64,000 bases of DNA from an uncultured Sphingomonadaceae bacterium (GTDB taxonomy: Bacteria; Pseudomonadota; Alphaproteobacteria; Sphingomonadales; Sphingomonadaceae). The stretch covers positions 62,001 through 126,000 of the forward strand of contig CANLQG010000005.1 of assembly GCA_947493195.1 (NCBI GenBank). The letters run 5' to 3'. Of the stretch, positions 1-9,303 are shown in pieces (position 1 is the stretch's first letter; each line of letters starts with the position of its first letter). The notes under the pieces were generated by a model that searched no databases, had not been told where the DNA came from, and saw only the letters and a list, made by a program, of their open reading frames with translations. A program made the translations under genes and the position numbers.

Positions 1-397
1 ACGGCAGGTTGGAATTGCCGGACAGGCCCCGGGTCTGGCCCAGTCTTACCAGCTGCGGCGCCTGCGGCAGTTCAACGCCGGTTTGCAGCCACTGTGCGAT
101 CTGGTCGGCCTCGACCCGCGGCGAGTTGGCCGCGAGGTAGTATTCCGCGCGGGCCACATCGTGCAGAAGTCCGCTGGGGCGCTGCTGGAAAAGCTCCTCC
201 ACACGGCTCCAATTACCGGCCTCGATCGCGCCGAACAGGCTGTCGTAATACTGGCGATCCTGCGCATCGAGCTGCTGCGGAGCGGGCCGGTCGTAGAGAC
301 GGGCGGTGAAATAGGTCCGCGAATCCTGCTGCTGGGCAAGCGCGGGCGTCGCGGTGACAACGGATATCGCAATCGCGATAGCGGTGGGAAGCTTCAT
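1..397 (-). CDS. Lytic murein transglycosylase, N-terminal part (cut by window edge)
   Basis: Only the first 132 or so codons are inside the window; the C-terminal catalytic domain would lie beyond base 1. The protein opens with a clear signal peptide (hydrophobic AIAIAISVVTATPALA, cleavage before QQQ), followed by an alanine- and glutamine-rich helical stretch with LFGAIEAGNWSRVEELF and LLHDVARAEYYLAANSP. That looks like the helical superhelix at the start of Slt-type soluble lytic transglycosylases, which cleave peptidoglycan glycan strands in the periplasm. The ATG overlaps the stop of the uracil-glycosylase-like gene upstream (ATGA), so the two are probably co-translated. The assignment rests on helical pattern and signal peptide alone, because the lysozyme-like domain is not visible. 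Confidence 0.6.
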   Translation of the reverse strand, partial: MKLPTAIAIAISVVTATPALAQQQDSRTYFTARLYDRPAPQQLDAQDRQYYDSLFGAIEAGNWSRVEELFQQRPSGLLHDVARAEYYLAANSPRVEADQIAQWLQTGVELPQAPQLVRLGQTRGLSGNSNLP

Positions 398-1125
398 GCA
401 GAGGCAGTCCATTGGCAAAGCCGCTTCCACAACCGCGCACGCTGGCGGCCATGGTCGAGCAGGCGATCGGGGGCGAAGGATACGAGTGTGGCCTTTTCGC
501 CGATGGCCACGAATTCCTCTGGCGGGGCAGCGGGATCGTGGCCGAACAGCGTGGGTAACTTGCTGCCCAGCAGCAGGATGCGCTGCGGCCTGGCCAGCGC
601 AACATGATGGGCAAGAGCCGTACCAAGACCGTCCGCGCCAAGCTGGGTCCAGTCGGGCAGCGTGGTGTAGCAGGGCAGAGCGCTGGCGAGGTAGGCGAGG
701 TTCGGATCGAGACCGATCGCTTTGAGCACGTTCGTCACCAGCCGCCCCTGAGCGCCGCCCAGCAGGGTGTCGCGGTCATCCGGTTCCGGCATCGTGGTAA
801 GCACCATCATCGGCGCGCCTTCCTTGCCGATGGGGGCGACGCGGGCGCTGTGCCCGTTGGTGAATGGATTGTCCGGTCCAACCCACCAATCGCGAAACCC
901 GGCAAGATCCTGCGGCAGGTCCGCGGCCTTCAGTTTCGGCTCGGGTGGCTCTTCCTGCGTCTCCGCCTTTGGCGCTGCGGCAGGCCGGGTTTCCTGCTGC
1001 TCTTCCTCGTCGGCAAGGAGCGGCACGATCTCGTCCGAGAACTCGTAATCCACGCCCGCATCGCGCCACCAGTCGATGGTGGCAGCGAACTGATCGCCAA
1101 GAGGGATTTCGCTTCGATTTTCCAT
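394..1125 (-). CDS. Uracil-DNA glycosylase-like protein, degenerate
   Basis: A 243-residue protein with a short N-terminal helix, a Glu/Pro/Ala-rich linker (about residues 38-68) and a C-terminal domain resembling the uracil-DNA glycosylase superfamily. The segment with GGAQGRLVTNVLKAIGLD fits the helix after the first active-site loop, and RILLLGSKLPTLFG fits the later core strand. The family 4 signature GEAPG is replaced by TTMPEPDD, and only two cysteines are present, so the four-Cys [4Fe-4S] site of family 4 enzymes is absent. It is therefore either a divergent glycosylase or a non-catalytic relative. It is first in a two-gene minus-strand unit with the transglycosylase and lies back-to-back with ETF-QO. 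Confidence 0.55.
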   Translation of the reverse strand: MENRSEIPLGDQFAATIDWWRDAGVDYEFSDEIVPLLADEEEQQETRPAAAPKAETQEEPPEPKLKAADLPQDLAGFRDWWVGPDNPFTNGHSARVAPIGKEGAPMMVLTTMPEPDDRDTLLGGAQGRLVTNVLKAIGLDPNLAYLASALPCYTTLPDWTQLGADGLGTALAHHVALARPQRILLLGSKLPTLFGHDPAAPPEEFVAIGEKATLVSFAPDRLLDHGRQRARLWKRLCQWTASA

Positions 1126-1206
1126 GATTGGGCCAAGGCTGGTCTTGACGGCCCGCTAGCCAGCGATCAAGCCAAATCCGATGTTTGTTATGCAAAACGA
1201 GGCGAA

Positions 1207-2853
1207 ATGATGGTTGAACGGGAATCAATGCCCGCGGACGTGGTAATCGTTGGCGGCGGCGTTGCTGGCCTGTCCGCGGCGATACGGTTGAAGCAGCTCA
1301 ACGAAGAGCTCGAAGTGATCGTGCTGGAAAAGGGCTCCGAAATCGGCGCGCATATCCTTTCCGGGGCAGTGGTCGATCCCAAGGCGCTTGACGAACTGCT
1401 GCCGGACTGGCGCGACATGGACTGTCCGATGGCGGAAACCCCCGTTACCGACAACTGGCACTGGCTGCTCAGCAAGGGCGGCAAGACGAACATGCCGCAC
1501 GCGATGATGCCCCCGCTGATGAGCAACAAGGGTTGCTACACCGGATCGCTGGGCAACCTCACCCGCTGGCTGGGTGAGCAGGCAGAGGCGCTGGGCGTGA
1601 TGGTTTTCCCGGGCTTCCCCGCTGCCGAAGTGATGTTCGGCGAAGATGGCGCTGTCACCGGCGTTATCACGCAGGACATGGGCGTTGCCGCCGATGGCAG
1701 CCACAAGCCCGATTTCCAGCCGGGCATGGAGATCCAGGCCAAGTACACGCTGTTTGCAGAAGGTGCCCGCGGCAACCTGACCAAGCAGATGAAGGCGAAG
1801 TTCGACCTCGAAGCCAACTGCCAGCCGCAGGTCTACGGCCTTGGCGTGAAGGAACTGTGGGACATCGACCCGGAAAAGCATGTGCCGGGCCGGGTCATCC
1901 ACACGCAGGGTTGGCCACTTTCTGAGAGTGACACCTGGGGCGGTGGCTTCCTGTACCACCAGGCCAATGGCCAGGTCGCGCTCGGCTTCGTGACGGCGCT
2001 GGATTACGAGAACCCCTACGTCTCGCCGTTTCAGGAATTCCAGCGGTGGAAGCATCATCCCGCCATCCGTGAGTACCTGGAAGGCGGCACCCGCGTGGCC
2101 TACGGCGCGCGCGCCATCAACGAGGGTGGCTGGCAGTCCGTGCCCAAGCTCGCTTTCCCCGGCGGCGCGCTGATCGGCTGCGCTGCGGGCTTCGTGAATG
2201 TGCCCCGCATCAAGGGCAGTCACACCGCCATGAAGAGCGGGATGCTGGCCGCCGAAAGCGTGGCCGCTGCCATCGGTGAGGGTCACCAACATACCGAGCT
2301 TGCCGATTACGATGCGAACCTGCGCGACAGCTGGATCGCCAAGGAACTGAAGAAGGTGCAGAACGCGCAGCCGCTGGTCGCCAAGTTCGGCGGCGATATC
2401 GGCACCGTGCTGGCCGGTGCCGATATGTGGCTGCGCACGCTGGGCGTGGGCCTCGGCTCCATGGGCCACCACCGCGATTACGAAGCAACGCACCGGGCCG
2501 ACCTGCACAAGCCGATCGACTACCCCAAGCCCGACGGCAAGATCAGCTTCGACCGGCTCACCAGCGTCTCCTACAGCTTCACCAACCACGCCGAGGACCA
2601 GCCCAACCACCTGAAGGTGAAGGACATGGAACTGCAGCGCGAGAGCGAGCTGGAAGTCTATGGCGGCCCTTCGACGCGCTATTGCCCGGCGGGCGTCTAC
2701 GAATGGGTGCAGGAAGACGGCGCAGAGCCGAAGTTCGTCATCAATTCGCAGAACTGCGTCCACTGCAAGACCTGCGACATCAAGGACCCGAACCAGAACA
2801 TCAACTGGACCACGCCCGAAGGCGGCGGCGGGCCGAACTATCCGAACATGTGA
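1207..2853 (+). CDS. Electron transfer flavoprotein-ubiquinone oxidoreductase
   Basis: This inner-membrane-associated enzyme passes electrons from reduced electron transfer flavoprotein to ubiquinone, linking acyl-CoA and amino-acid dehydrogenases to the respiratory chain. The N-terminus carries the FAD dinucleotide-binding motif DVVIVGGGVAGLSAAIRL. The C-terminus carries the ferredoxin-like [4Fe-4S] ligands in CPAGVYEW and CVHCKTCDIKDP, ending in the typical GGGGPNYPNM. At about 548 residues the length is normal for the family. Two adjacent ATG codons (1207 and 1210) could start it; the frame is open further upstream, but homology begins only here. No etfAB genes are in the window. IspE follows after 9 bases. 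Confidence 0.95.
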   Translation: MMVERESMPADVVIVGGGVAGLSAAIRLKQLNEELEVIVLEKGSEIGAHILSGAVVDPKALDELLPDWRDMDCPMAETPVTDNWHWLLSKGGKTNMPHAMMPPLMSNKGCYTGSLGNLTRWLGEQAEALGVMVFPGFPAAEVMFGEDGAVTGVITQDMGVAADGSHKPDFQPGMEIQAKYTLFAEGARGNLTKQMKAKFDLEANCQPQVYGLGVKELWDIDPEKHVPGRVIHTQGWPLSESDTWGGGFLYHQANGQVALGFVTALDYENPYVSPFQEFQRWKHHPAIREYLEGGTRVAYGARAINEGGWQSVPKLAFPGGALIGCAAGFVNVPRIKGSHTAMKSGMLAAESVAAAIGEGHQHTELADYDANLRDSWIAKELKKVQNAQPLVAKFGGDIGTVLAGADMWLRTLGVGLGSMGHHRDYEATHRADLHKPIDYPKPDGKISFDRLTSVSYSFTNHAEDQPNHLKVKDMELQRESELEVYGGPSTRYCPAGVYEWVQEDGAEPKFVINSQNCVHCKTCDIKDPNQNINWTTPEGGGGPNYPNM

Positions 2854-2862
2854 GCCGCAGGC

Positions 2863-3675
2863 TTGCACTTTACCGAGACCGCCTATGCCAAGATCAACCT
2901 CGCGCTGCATGTCCGCAAGCGGCGCGAGGATGGCTATCACGAGCTGGAGACGCTGTTCGCCTTCGTTGACTGCGGTGACGTGCTGACGGCGCGCAGGGCG
3001 GATGAGGACAGGCTGACCACGGTGGGTCCGTTCGCGACCGCGCTCGATAACCCGTTCGACAACATCGTGATGCAGGCGCTTTCTGCCCTCCCGCGACCGG
3101 ACGGGCTGGACGTGACGCTGGAGAAGAACCTGCCCGTCGCCGCCGGGCTGGGAGGAGGGTCTGCCGATGCCGGTGCCCTGTTCCGCATGGTGCGCGACGC
3201 CTTCGGCCTGCCAGGCGACTGGCGCGAGCGGGCGGCACGGCTGGGTGCGGACGTGCCGGCCTGTGTCGACAGCGACATGCACATCGGGCTGGGCACCGGC
3301 GCGCAGCGGATCGAGGTGGACAACGACATGGCCGGCATGGCCGTGCTGCTGGTAAATCCCCTTGTCCCGGTGCCGACGGGGCCGGTTTTCAAGGCGTGGG
3401 ATGGCATCGACCGGGGACCGCTGCCGGATGGCTCAGCGCGCACGATCGCCCGCGAAGGGCGTAACGACCTGCGCGCACCGGCCATCGAAATCTGTCCGCA
3501 GATCGCGACTGTTCTTGACGCACTACAAGCCACCGATCCGTGGATGCGCGAGATGTCCGGTTCCGGCGCAACCTGCTTCGCCCTGTATGAATCCGCAGAA
3601 ATCCGCGATAGCGCGGCACAAAAGCTGCAGTTGGATCATTCCGACTGGTGGCAGATGAAAGGATTTTTGCGATGA
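2863..3675 (+). CDS. ispE: 4-diphosphocytidyl-2-C-methyl-D-erythritol kinase
   Basis: IspE phosphorylates the 2-hydroxyl of CDP-methylerythritol, the fourth step of the MEP route to isoprenoid precursors. The GHMP-kinase signature is intact: AYAKINLALHV at the start, the ATP-binding glycine loop LPVAAGLGGGSADAGALF in the first third, and the C-terminal MSGSGATCF motif. The length of 270 residues is slightly short but complete. The start is a TTG nine bases after the ETF-QO stop, giving the family-typical N-terminus; there is no in-frame ATG nearby. The stop overlaps the ATG of the next gene (ATGA). Confidence 0.95.
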   Translation: MHFTETAYAKINLALHVRKRREDGYHELETLFAFVDCGDVLTARRADEDRLTTVGPFATALDNPFDNIVMQALSALPRPDGLDVTLEKNLPVAAGLGGGSADAGALFRMVRDAFGLPGDWRERAARLGADVPACVDSDMHIGLGTGAQRIEVDNDMAGMAVLLVNPLVPVPTGPVFKAWDGIDRGPLPDGSARTIAREGRNDLRAPAIEICPQIATVLDALQATDPWMREMSGSGATCFALYESAEIRDSAAQKLQLDHSDWWQMKGFLR

Positions 3676-4403
3676 GCGAGACGGTCTTCCGTCATATCGG
3701 CGAAGCCCGACCGGGCGGCATCGTCGCCGTGTGCGACCATGCCTCCAATCGCGTGCCGGATGGGCTCGAGCTGGGCGTCTCTGCCGAGGTTCTGGATAAG
3801 CACGTCGCCTGGGATATCGGCGCCAGCGGCGTTTGCGACCGGTTAGCCCGCCGCCACGGCATCGCCGCGATGCTGAGCGATATCAGCCGCCTGGTGATCG
3901 ATATGCACCGCGAGGAAGAGCACGACAAGCTGATCCCCATCAACACCGATGGCATCCTGGTGCCGGGCAATATCGGCGCTGACCGCGAGGCGCGTCTTGA
4001 TGCCTATCACCGGCCCTACCATGCCGAGATGGAACGCTGGTTCGACGAGGTTCAGCCCGGCCTGATCCTGTCCATCCACAGCTTCACGCCCGAACTGGAA
4101 AGCGATCCCGACCAGGATCGCCCGTGGGAAATCGGACTGCTCTACAACCAGGACGAGCGCGCCGCGAAGCACGCGATCCGCCTTCTCCGCGAACTGGGCG
4201 CGACAGTCGGCGACAACGAGCCCTATTCGGGCAAGCTGCTGAACGCGACGATGAACCGCCATGCAGAGGCGCACGGCCGCCCCTATTGCGCCATCGAAAT
4301 CCGCAACGACCTGATCGCCACAGAGACAGGGCAGGCCCGCTGGGCGGCGATCATCGCCGACGTGGCGGGCCGGGTGAAACTGGCGCTCGACACTTTCGAT
4401 TGA
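3672..4403 (+). CDS. N-formylglutamate amidohydrolase family protein
   Basis: This 243-residue protein belongs to the N-formylglutamate deformylase family (HutG type), hydrolases that release formate from N-formyl amino acids, classically the last step of one histidine degradation route. Recognisable segments are VCDHASNRVP near residue 20, the HVAWDIGA segment, SRLVIDMHRE and ILSIHSFTPE, which supply conserved acidic and histidine residues. No other hut gene is nearby, so a histidine-degradation role is not supported by context, and it may act on another formylated or acylated amino acid. The ATG overlapping the ispE stop was chosen over an ATG 24 bases further upstream because it gives the coupled ATGA junction. 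Confidence 0.85.
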   Translation: MSETVFRHIGEARPGGIVAVCDHASNRVPDGLELGVSAEVLDKHVAWDIGASGVCDRLARRHGIAAMLSDISRLVIDMHREEEHDKLIPINTDGILVPGNIGADREARLDAYHRPYHAEMERWFDEVQPGLILSIHSFTPELESDPDQDRPWEIGLLYNQDERAAKHAIRLLRELGATVGDNEPYSGKLLNATMNRHAEAHGRPYCAIEIRNDLIATETGQARWAAIIADVAGRVKLALDTFD

Positions 4404-4506
4404 GAAGCGCTTGTCGCGCTCCAAGCTTTTCCTCTTTCGAATAGGGTGCCCCTTCCATTAGAGAAGGCCGTGACCCGCAAGGCACGACCAACAGGCAGGA
4501 CACACG

Positions 4507-6372
4507 ATGCCCGCATACCGATCACGAACCACGACTCATGGCCGCAACATGGCCGGCGCCCGCGGCCTGTGGCGCGCCACCGGCATGAAGGATAGCGACT
4601 TCGGCAAACCCATCATTGCCGTGGTCAATTCGTTCACCCAGTTCGTGCCCGGCCATGTGCACCTGAAGGATCTCGGCCAGCTTGTGGCGAGGGAGATCGA
4701 GGCGGCAGGCGGCGTTGCCAAGGAATTCAATACCATCGCCGTGGACGATGGCATTGCCATGGGTCACGACGGCATGCTCTATTCGCTGCCCAGCCGAGAC
4801 CTGATCGCCGACAGCGTGGAATACATGGTCAACGCACACTGCGCAGATGCCATGGTCTGCATTTCCAACTGCGACAAGATCACTCCGGGAATGCTGATGG
4901 CGGCGATGCGCCTGAACGTGCCCGTGGTGTTCGTGAGCGGCGGCCCGATGGAGGCAGGCAAGGTCGTGCTGAAGGGCAAGGAAGTCGCGCTCGACCTGGT
5001 CGATGCCATGGTTGCTGCAGCGGACGACAGCTACTCCGACGAGGAAGTCCTCAGCATCGAACAGTCGGCCTGCCCGACCTGCGGATCATGCAGCGGCATG
5101 TTCACCGCCAACTCGATGAACTGCCTGACGGAGGCGCTGGGCCTCTCGCTGCCCGGCAACGGTTCGCAGCTTGCCACCCATTCCGACCGCAAGGGCCTTT
5201 TCGAGCGGGCAGGGCGGCTCGTCGTGGCGCTGGCCAAGCGCTATTACGAGGAGGACGATGACAGCGTACTTCCCCGCTCCATCGCCACGTTCGAGGCGTT
5301 CGAGAACGCCATGAGCCTCGATATCGCCATGGGCGGCTCCACTAATACGGTGCTCCACCTGCTCGCCGCCGCGGCAGAGGCGGGCGTGGATTTCACCATG
5401 CAGGATATCGACCGGCTGAGCCGCAAGGTGCCCTGCCTGTCCAAGGTCGCTCCGGCCAAGAGCGACGTTCACATGGAAGACGTGCACCGCGCAGGGGGTA
5501 TCATGTCCATCCTGGGCGAGCTTGACCGCGCCGGACTGCTGCACACCGCGCTGCCCACGGTTCACAGTCCCACGATGGGCGATGCGCTGGACGATTGGGA
5601 TATCGTGCGCACCGGCAATCCCAAGACGCACGAATTCTACAAGGCCGGGCCGGGCGGCGTGCCGACGCAAACCGCGTTCAGCCAGTCGCGCCGCTGGGCG
5701 GAGCTGGACATGGACCGCGAAGGCGGCGTGATCCGCAGCGCCGAGCACGCTTTCTCGCAGGACGGCGGCCTCGCCGTATTGTTCGGCAATATCGCCCGCG
5801 ATGGCTGCATCGTGAAGACGGCGGGTGTCGACGAATCCATCCTGAAATTCACCGGCCCTGCCAAGGTCTACGAAAGCCAGGACTCCGCCGTTGCCGCCAT
5901 CCTGGCCGACGAGGTGAAGGAAGGTGACGTGGTGGTGATCCGCTACGAGGGGCCAAAGGGCGGGCCGGGCATGCAGGAAATGCTCTACCCCACCAGCTAC
6001 CTCAAGTCGAAGGGCCTCGGCGCGAAATGTGCGCTGTTGACGGACGGGCGCTTCTCAGGCGGCACCAGCGGCCTTTCCATCGGCCATGCCAGCCCGGAAG
6101 CGGGCGAGGGCGGAGCCATCGCACTGGTGGAAACGGGCGACACGATCGCAATCGACATTCCCGCTCGCACTATCAATCTCGTTATCAGCGAAGACGAACT
6201 GGCCCACCGCCGCGCCGCGATGGAAGCCAAGGGCGATACGGCGTGGCAGCCGATCGAAAAGCGCGAACGCCGCGTGACGCCCGCCTTGCAGGCCTACGCC
6301 GCGATGACGACGAGCGCCTCCAAGGGCGCGATCCGCGATGTCAGCCAGGTGCTGCGGGGCGGCAAGGCGTGA
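4507..6372 (+). CDS. ilvD: Dihydroxy-acid dehydratase
   Basis: IlvD dehydrates 2,3-dihydroxy-isovalerate and 2,3-dihydroxy-3-methylvalerate to the keto acids that give valine, leucine and isoleucine. The 621-residue protein matches the E. coli-type enzyme along its length: [19 protein letters not shown] at the start, iron-sulfur ligands in [11 protein letters not shown] and [19 protein letters not shown], and [15 protein letters not shown] near the end. A 103-base gap without an obvious terminator separates it from the preceding gene, so it may have its own promoter. Its TGA overlaps the GTG of a lipoprotein gene. Confidence 0.98.
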   Translation: MPAYRSRTTTHGRNMAGARGLWRATGMKDSDFGKPIIAVVNSFTQFVPGHVHLKDLGQLVAREIEAAGGVAKEFNTIAVDDGIAMGHDGMLYSLPSRDLIADSVEYMVNAHCADAMVCISNCDKITPGMLMAAMRLNVPVVFVSGGPMEAGKVVLKGKEVALDLVDAMVAAADDSYSDEEVLSIEQSACPTCGSCSGMFTANSMNCLTEALGLSLPGNGSQLATHSDRKGLFERAGRLVVALAKRYYEEDDDSVLPRSIATFEAFENAMSLDIAMGGSTNTVLHLLAAAAEAGVDFTMQDIDRLSRKVPCLSKVAPAKSDVHMEDVHRAGGIMSILGELDRAGLLHTALPTVHSPTMGDALDDWDIVRTGNPKTHEFYKAGPGGVPTQTAFSQSRRWAELDMDREGGVIRSAEHAFSQDGGLAVLFGNIARDGCIVKTAGVDESILKFTGPAKVYESQDSAVAAILADEVKEGDVVVIRYEGPKGGPGMQEMLYPTSYLKSKGLGAKCALLTDGRFSGGTSGLSIGHASPEAGEGGAIALVETGDTIAIDIPARTINLVISEDELAHRRAAMEAKGDTAWQPIEKRERRVTPALQAYAAMTTSASKGAIRDVSQVLRGGKA

Positions 6373-6716
6373 AACACGCCGTCATCGCATCGGCATTTGT
6401 CCTGCTGGTTGCAGGATGTGACAACGCGCAGCAGGCAAGCGCGGAGCCGGTCGCTGGCACGACGATGATAGACTGCTCTCTGAACGGCGCCGGCGGTTTT
6501 GGCCGCGACTGCACGATGGAGCGGGTCGAGCAGGACGGCGACAGCTTCATCATCGTGCGTCACCCCGACGGCGCGTTCCGCCGCTTCGCGCTGGGCGTGC
6601 CGGGCCGCGGCCTCGTAACCGCTGACGGCGCGCAGCAGGCAGAGGTCACCAATCGCGGTGGCTACGTGGAAGTGCGCGTGGATTCAGACCGTTACCACCT
6701 GCCGGTTTCCGAATGA
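6369..6716 (+). CDS. Small lipoprotein of unknown function
   Basis: A 115-residue protein with a textbook lipoprotein signal: a short basic start (KH), a hydrophobic core and the lipobox LLVAGC at Cys17. The mature part contains two further cysteines in [14 protein letters not shown], which could form a disulfide, followed by beta-rich sequence with [12 protein letters not shown]. It begins with a GTG overlapping the ilvD stop and ends in an ATGA overlap with the NAD(P)HX repair gene, so it is translated as part of that run. I do not recognise the family. Small lipoproteins embedded in metabolic operons are common in this group, and the position says little about function. Confidence 0.75.
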   Translation: MKHAVIASAFVLLVAGCDNAQQASAEPVAGTTMIDCSLNGAGGFGRDCTMERVEQDGDSFIIVRHPDGAFRRFALGVPGRGLVTADGAQQAEVTNRGGYVEVRVDSDRYHLPVSE

Positions 6717-8104
6717 CCCAAGTAGCCGACCAAATACTTACCGTTGCGCAAATGCAGGCTACCGAGCAGGCGCTGATCGACAACGGCGAGACAGTTGTGA
6801 GCCTGATGGAACGCGCCGGTGCGGGCGCGGCCGACTGGATCTGGCGCCTCGCCGTCGGTCGATCGGTCACGGTTCTGTGCGGACCCGGCAACAACGGCGG
6901 CGACGGCTACGTGATCGCCCGCGTGTTGCAGCAACGCGGGCTGAGCGTTTCGGTAATCTCGCCGATGGAGCCAAAGAGCGAAGTGGCCACGAAGGCGCGC
7001 GACAAATGGGGCGGTCAGCCAGTCGACACGGCGCATGGCGAGGTTTTCGTGGACTGCCTTTTCGGCACCGGCCAGTCGCGCCCGCTGTCGACCGAGTTGC
7101 TCGGCATCGTGCGCGATCTTGCCGCCAACCATAACCTGCGTGTCGCGGTCGATCTGCCCAGCGGCGTCGATAGCGACAGCGGAGCGCTGCTCAACGACGA
7201 CCTGCCAGAATACACGCTCACGATCGCTCTCGGAGCATGGAAGCGCGCGCACTGGCTGATGCCAGGTTTGGCCGTGATGGGGGAGCGCAGGCTGTTCGAT
7301 ATCGGCGTCGGACCTGTTGGCGATGCTATCCAGCTTGCCCGGCGCCCGCACCTGACCCCGCCCGACCCCGACGCGCACAAGTATTCGCGCGGCCTCGTGG
7401 GGATCGTGGGCGGCGACATGGCGGGTGCGGGCATTCTCGCGGCCAGGGCCGCGCAGCACGGCGGTGCCGGCTACGTCAAACTGTCTTCGCCCCATTCGCA
7501 TCCCGATCTTGCGGCGGACCTTGTTCACGACGACAGCGGCGATATTGCCTCGCTCTTGTCGGACGAGCGCATGGGCGCGCTGCTCATCGGGCCAGGGTTG
7601 GGTCAGACAGACACGGCGCGGCGCAAGCTGGCCGAGGTGCTCAAGTCAGGCATCGCGCTGGTGCTGGATGCAGACGCGCTCACCCTGCTGCGTCCCGAAA
7701 TGGAAATCGCCTCCCCCGCCACGGTGCTCGCCACCCCGCATGAGGGCGAACTCAATCGGTTGTGCAAGGCCTACGGCATCGTGGCTGCGGGGAAGTTGGC
7801 AAAGGCCGCCGCCCTGCATGAAAGCACCGGCATGACGGTTCTGGCAAAAGGTCCGGACAACGTGCTGGTGGGTAACGAAGGCACGCGTTTCTTTCCGCCA
7901 ACATCCTCGTGGCTATCCGCAGCAGGAACAGGCGACGTGCTGGCCGGGCTGGCGGCGAGCCGCATGGCCGGGGGCCGCAGTCCCTTCAGCTCCGCAGAGG
8001 AGGCAGTGCAAATTCATGCCGAGGCCGCGCGGATGGCAGGCCCTGCCTTCTCTGCGATCGGACTTGTGAATGCAATTCCAGCCGCTTACGCGCAATTCCT
8101 GTGA
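6713..8104 (+). CDS. nnr: Bifunctional NAD(P)H-hydrate epimerase / dehydratase
   Basis: This enzyme repairs hydrated NADH and NADPH: the N-terminal YjeF domain interconverts R and S forms, and the C-terminal kinase-like domain dehydrates the S form using ADP. The N-domain (about residues 10-210) shows CGPGNNGGDGYVIAR and VAVDLPSGVDSDSG. The C-domain (about 220-463) shows LLIGPGLGQTD, ATPHEGELNRL and the anion-hole motif AAGTGDVLAG. The length of 463 residues is normal for the fused form. It overlaps the lipoprotein before it and the RNA methyltransferase after it by four bases each. Confidence 0.93.
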   Translation: MTQVADQILTVAQMQATEQALIDNGETVVSLMERAGAGAADWIWRLAVGRSVTVLCGPGNNGGDGYVIARVLQQRGLSVSVISPMEPKSEVATKARDKWGGQPVDTAHGEVFVDCLFGTGQSRPLSTELLGIVRDLAANHNLRVAVDLPSGVDSDSGALLNDDLPEYTLTIALGAWKRAHWLMPGLAVMGERRLFDIGVGPVGDAIQLARRPHLTPPDPDAHKYSRGLVGIVGGDMAGAGILAARAAQHGGAGYVKLSSPHSHPDLAADLVHDDSGDIASLLSDERMGALLIGPGLGQTDTARRKLAEVLKSGIALVLDADALTLLRPEMEIASPATVLATPHEGELNRLCKAYGIVAAGKLAKAAALHESTGMTVLAKGPDNVLVGNEGTRFFPPTSSWLSAAGTGDVLAGLAASRMAGGRSPFSSAEEAVQIHAEAARMAGPAFSAIGLVNAIPAAYAQFL

Positions 8105-9303
8105 CCGGATCGAACACGATAATCCGCATTGCGGCCAAGGGTGACGGCGTGACAGCCGATGGCCGTCACGTTGCCATGGCCGCACCGGGCGATGTGCTGA
8201 TGCCGGACGGCTCGCTGGAGCACGGGCCGCATCACGTCGCGCCGCCTTGCCGGCATTTCGGCACCTGCGGCGCCTGCCAGTTGCAACATTGCGACGATGC
8301 CGCGCTGGCCGAGTTCGTCCACAACCGCGTTGCCTTCGCCGCGCAGTCGCAGGGGCTCGATCCCGCTCATGTCGCCGCTCCTGCCATGTCTCCCCCGCAC
8401 AGCCGCCGCCGGGCATCCTTGCGCGCCATTAACGGCGGCGGGCGTCCGCTGATCGGCTTTACCCAGGCCGGATCGCACAAGGTGGTCGACATGCGCGAGT
8501 GCCATGTCCTCCATCCGCGCCTGTTTGCACTGGTCCAGCCGCTGCGCGATTATCTGGCGCAGTTGAAGGGCCGCTATGCCATTGCGGTGGAAATGACCCT
8601 TGTCGATCAGGGCCTCGATCTGAACCTCGGGGGCTTCGCGCCGGAAGGGCTGGAGCAGACCGAGACACTGCTGGATTTCTGCCGCGATCAGGGGCTTGCC
8701 CGCCTGACGCTGGATCATGGTTTCGGTGCCGAAAGCTTCTGGGAGCCCGAACCGGTCACCGTTACCCTGGGCGGCTACCCCGTCGCTTTCCCGCCGGGAG
8801 CCTTCCTGCAGGCAACGCAACACGGCGAGGACGCGCTGGTTGGCGCGGCGCGGGAATGGCTGGCGGGCTGCGTCAGAGTGGCTGACCTGTTCGCAGGGCT
8901 GGGCACTTTCGCGCTGGCGCTGGCGGATACGTCGCAGGTCTTGGCGGCAGAGGCGGATGCCGCGGCCATCAACGCCTTGCGCCTAGTCGCCAACCGCAGC
9001 CGCCTGTCGGTGGAATGCGCGCATCGCGACCTGTTCCGCAACCCGGTGCGGGCGGAGGAACTGGCAGGGTTCGACGGTGTCGTGCTCGATCCGCCTCGCG
9101 CGGGGGCGCGCACGCAGGTGGAGCAACTTGCGGCAAGCGGGGTATCCCGCATCGTCTATATCAGTTGCAATCCTTCGAGCTGGGCGCGCGATTGCGTGCA
9201 GCTGAAGGAAGCGGGCTATCGCCTGCAGGAGCTACGCCCCGTCGGGCAGTTCCGCTGGTCTACCCACGTGGAACTCGCCAGCCTGTTCGTGCGTCAGGGC
9301 TGA
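8101..9303 (+). CDS. RNA (uracil-C5) methyltransferase, RlmD/TrmA family
   Basis: A class I SAM-dependent methyltransferase that adds a methyl group to C5 of a uridine in rRNA or tRNA. The [4Fe-4S] cysteines are in CRHFGTCGACQLQHC (about residue 45), the SAM-binding loop is VADLFAGLGTFALALA, and the catalytic pair is VVLDPPRAGA and YISCNPSSW with the nucleophilic cysteine. An N-terminal TRAM-like segment is present but short. Total length is 400 residues. The GTG start overlaps the TGA of the preceding gene, and longer upstream reading would only translate that gene out of frame. Which uridine is modified cannot be told from sequence. Its 3' end overlaps the convergent hydrolase gene by 10 bases. 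Confidence 0.88.
   Translation: MTGSNTIIRIAAKGDGVTADGRHVAMAAPGDVLMPDGSLEHGPHHVAPPCRHFGTCGACQLQHCDDAALAEFVHNRVAFAAQSQGLDPAHVAAPAMSPPHSRRRASLRAINGGGRPLIGFTQAGSHKVVDMRECHVLHPRLFALVQPLRDYLAQLKGRYAIAVEMTLVDQGLDLNLGGFAPEGLEQTETLLDFCRDQGLARLTLDHGFGAESFWEPEPVTVTLGGYPVAFPPGAFLQATQHGEDALVGAAREWLAGCVRVADLFAGLGTFALALADTSQVLAAEADAAAINALRLVANRSRLSVECAHRDLFRNPVRAEELAGFDGVVLDPPRAGARTQVEQLAASGVSRIVYISCNPSSWARDCVQLKEAGYRLQELRPVGQFRWSTHVELASLFVRQG

Noticed and set aside
604-1206. N-terminal extension of ETF-QO by about 200 codons
   Set aside because: The extension is the antisense of the uracil-glycosylase-like gene; ETF-QO homology starts at 1207.
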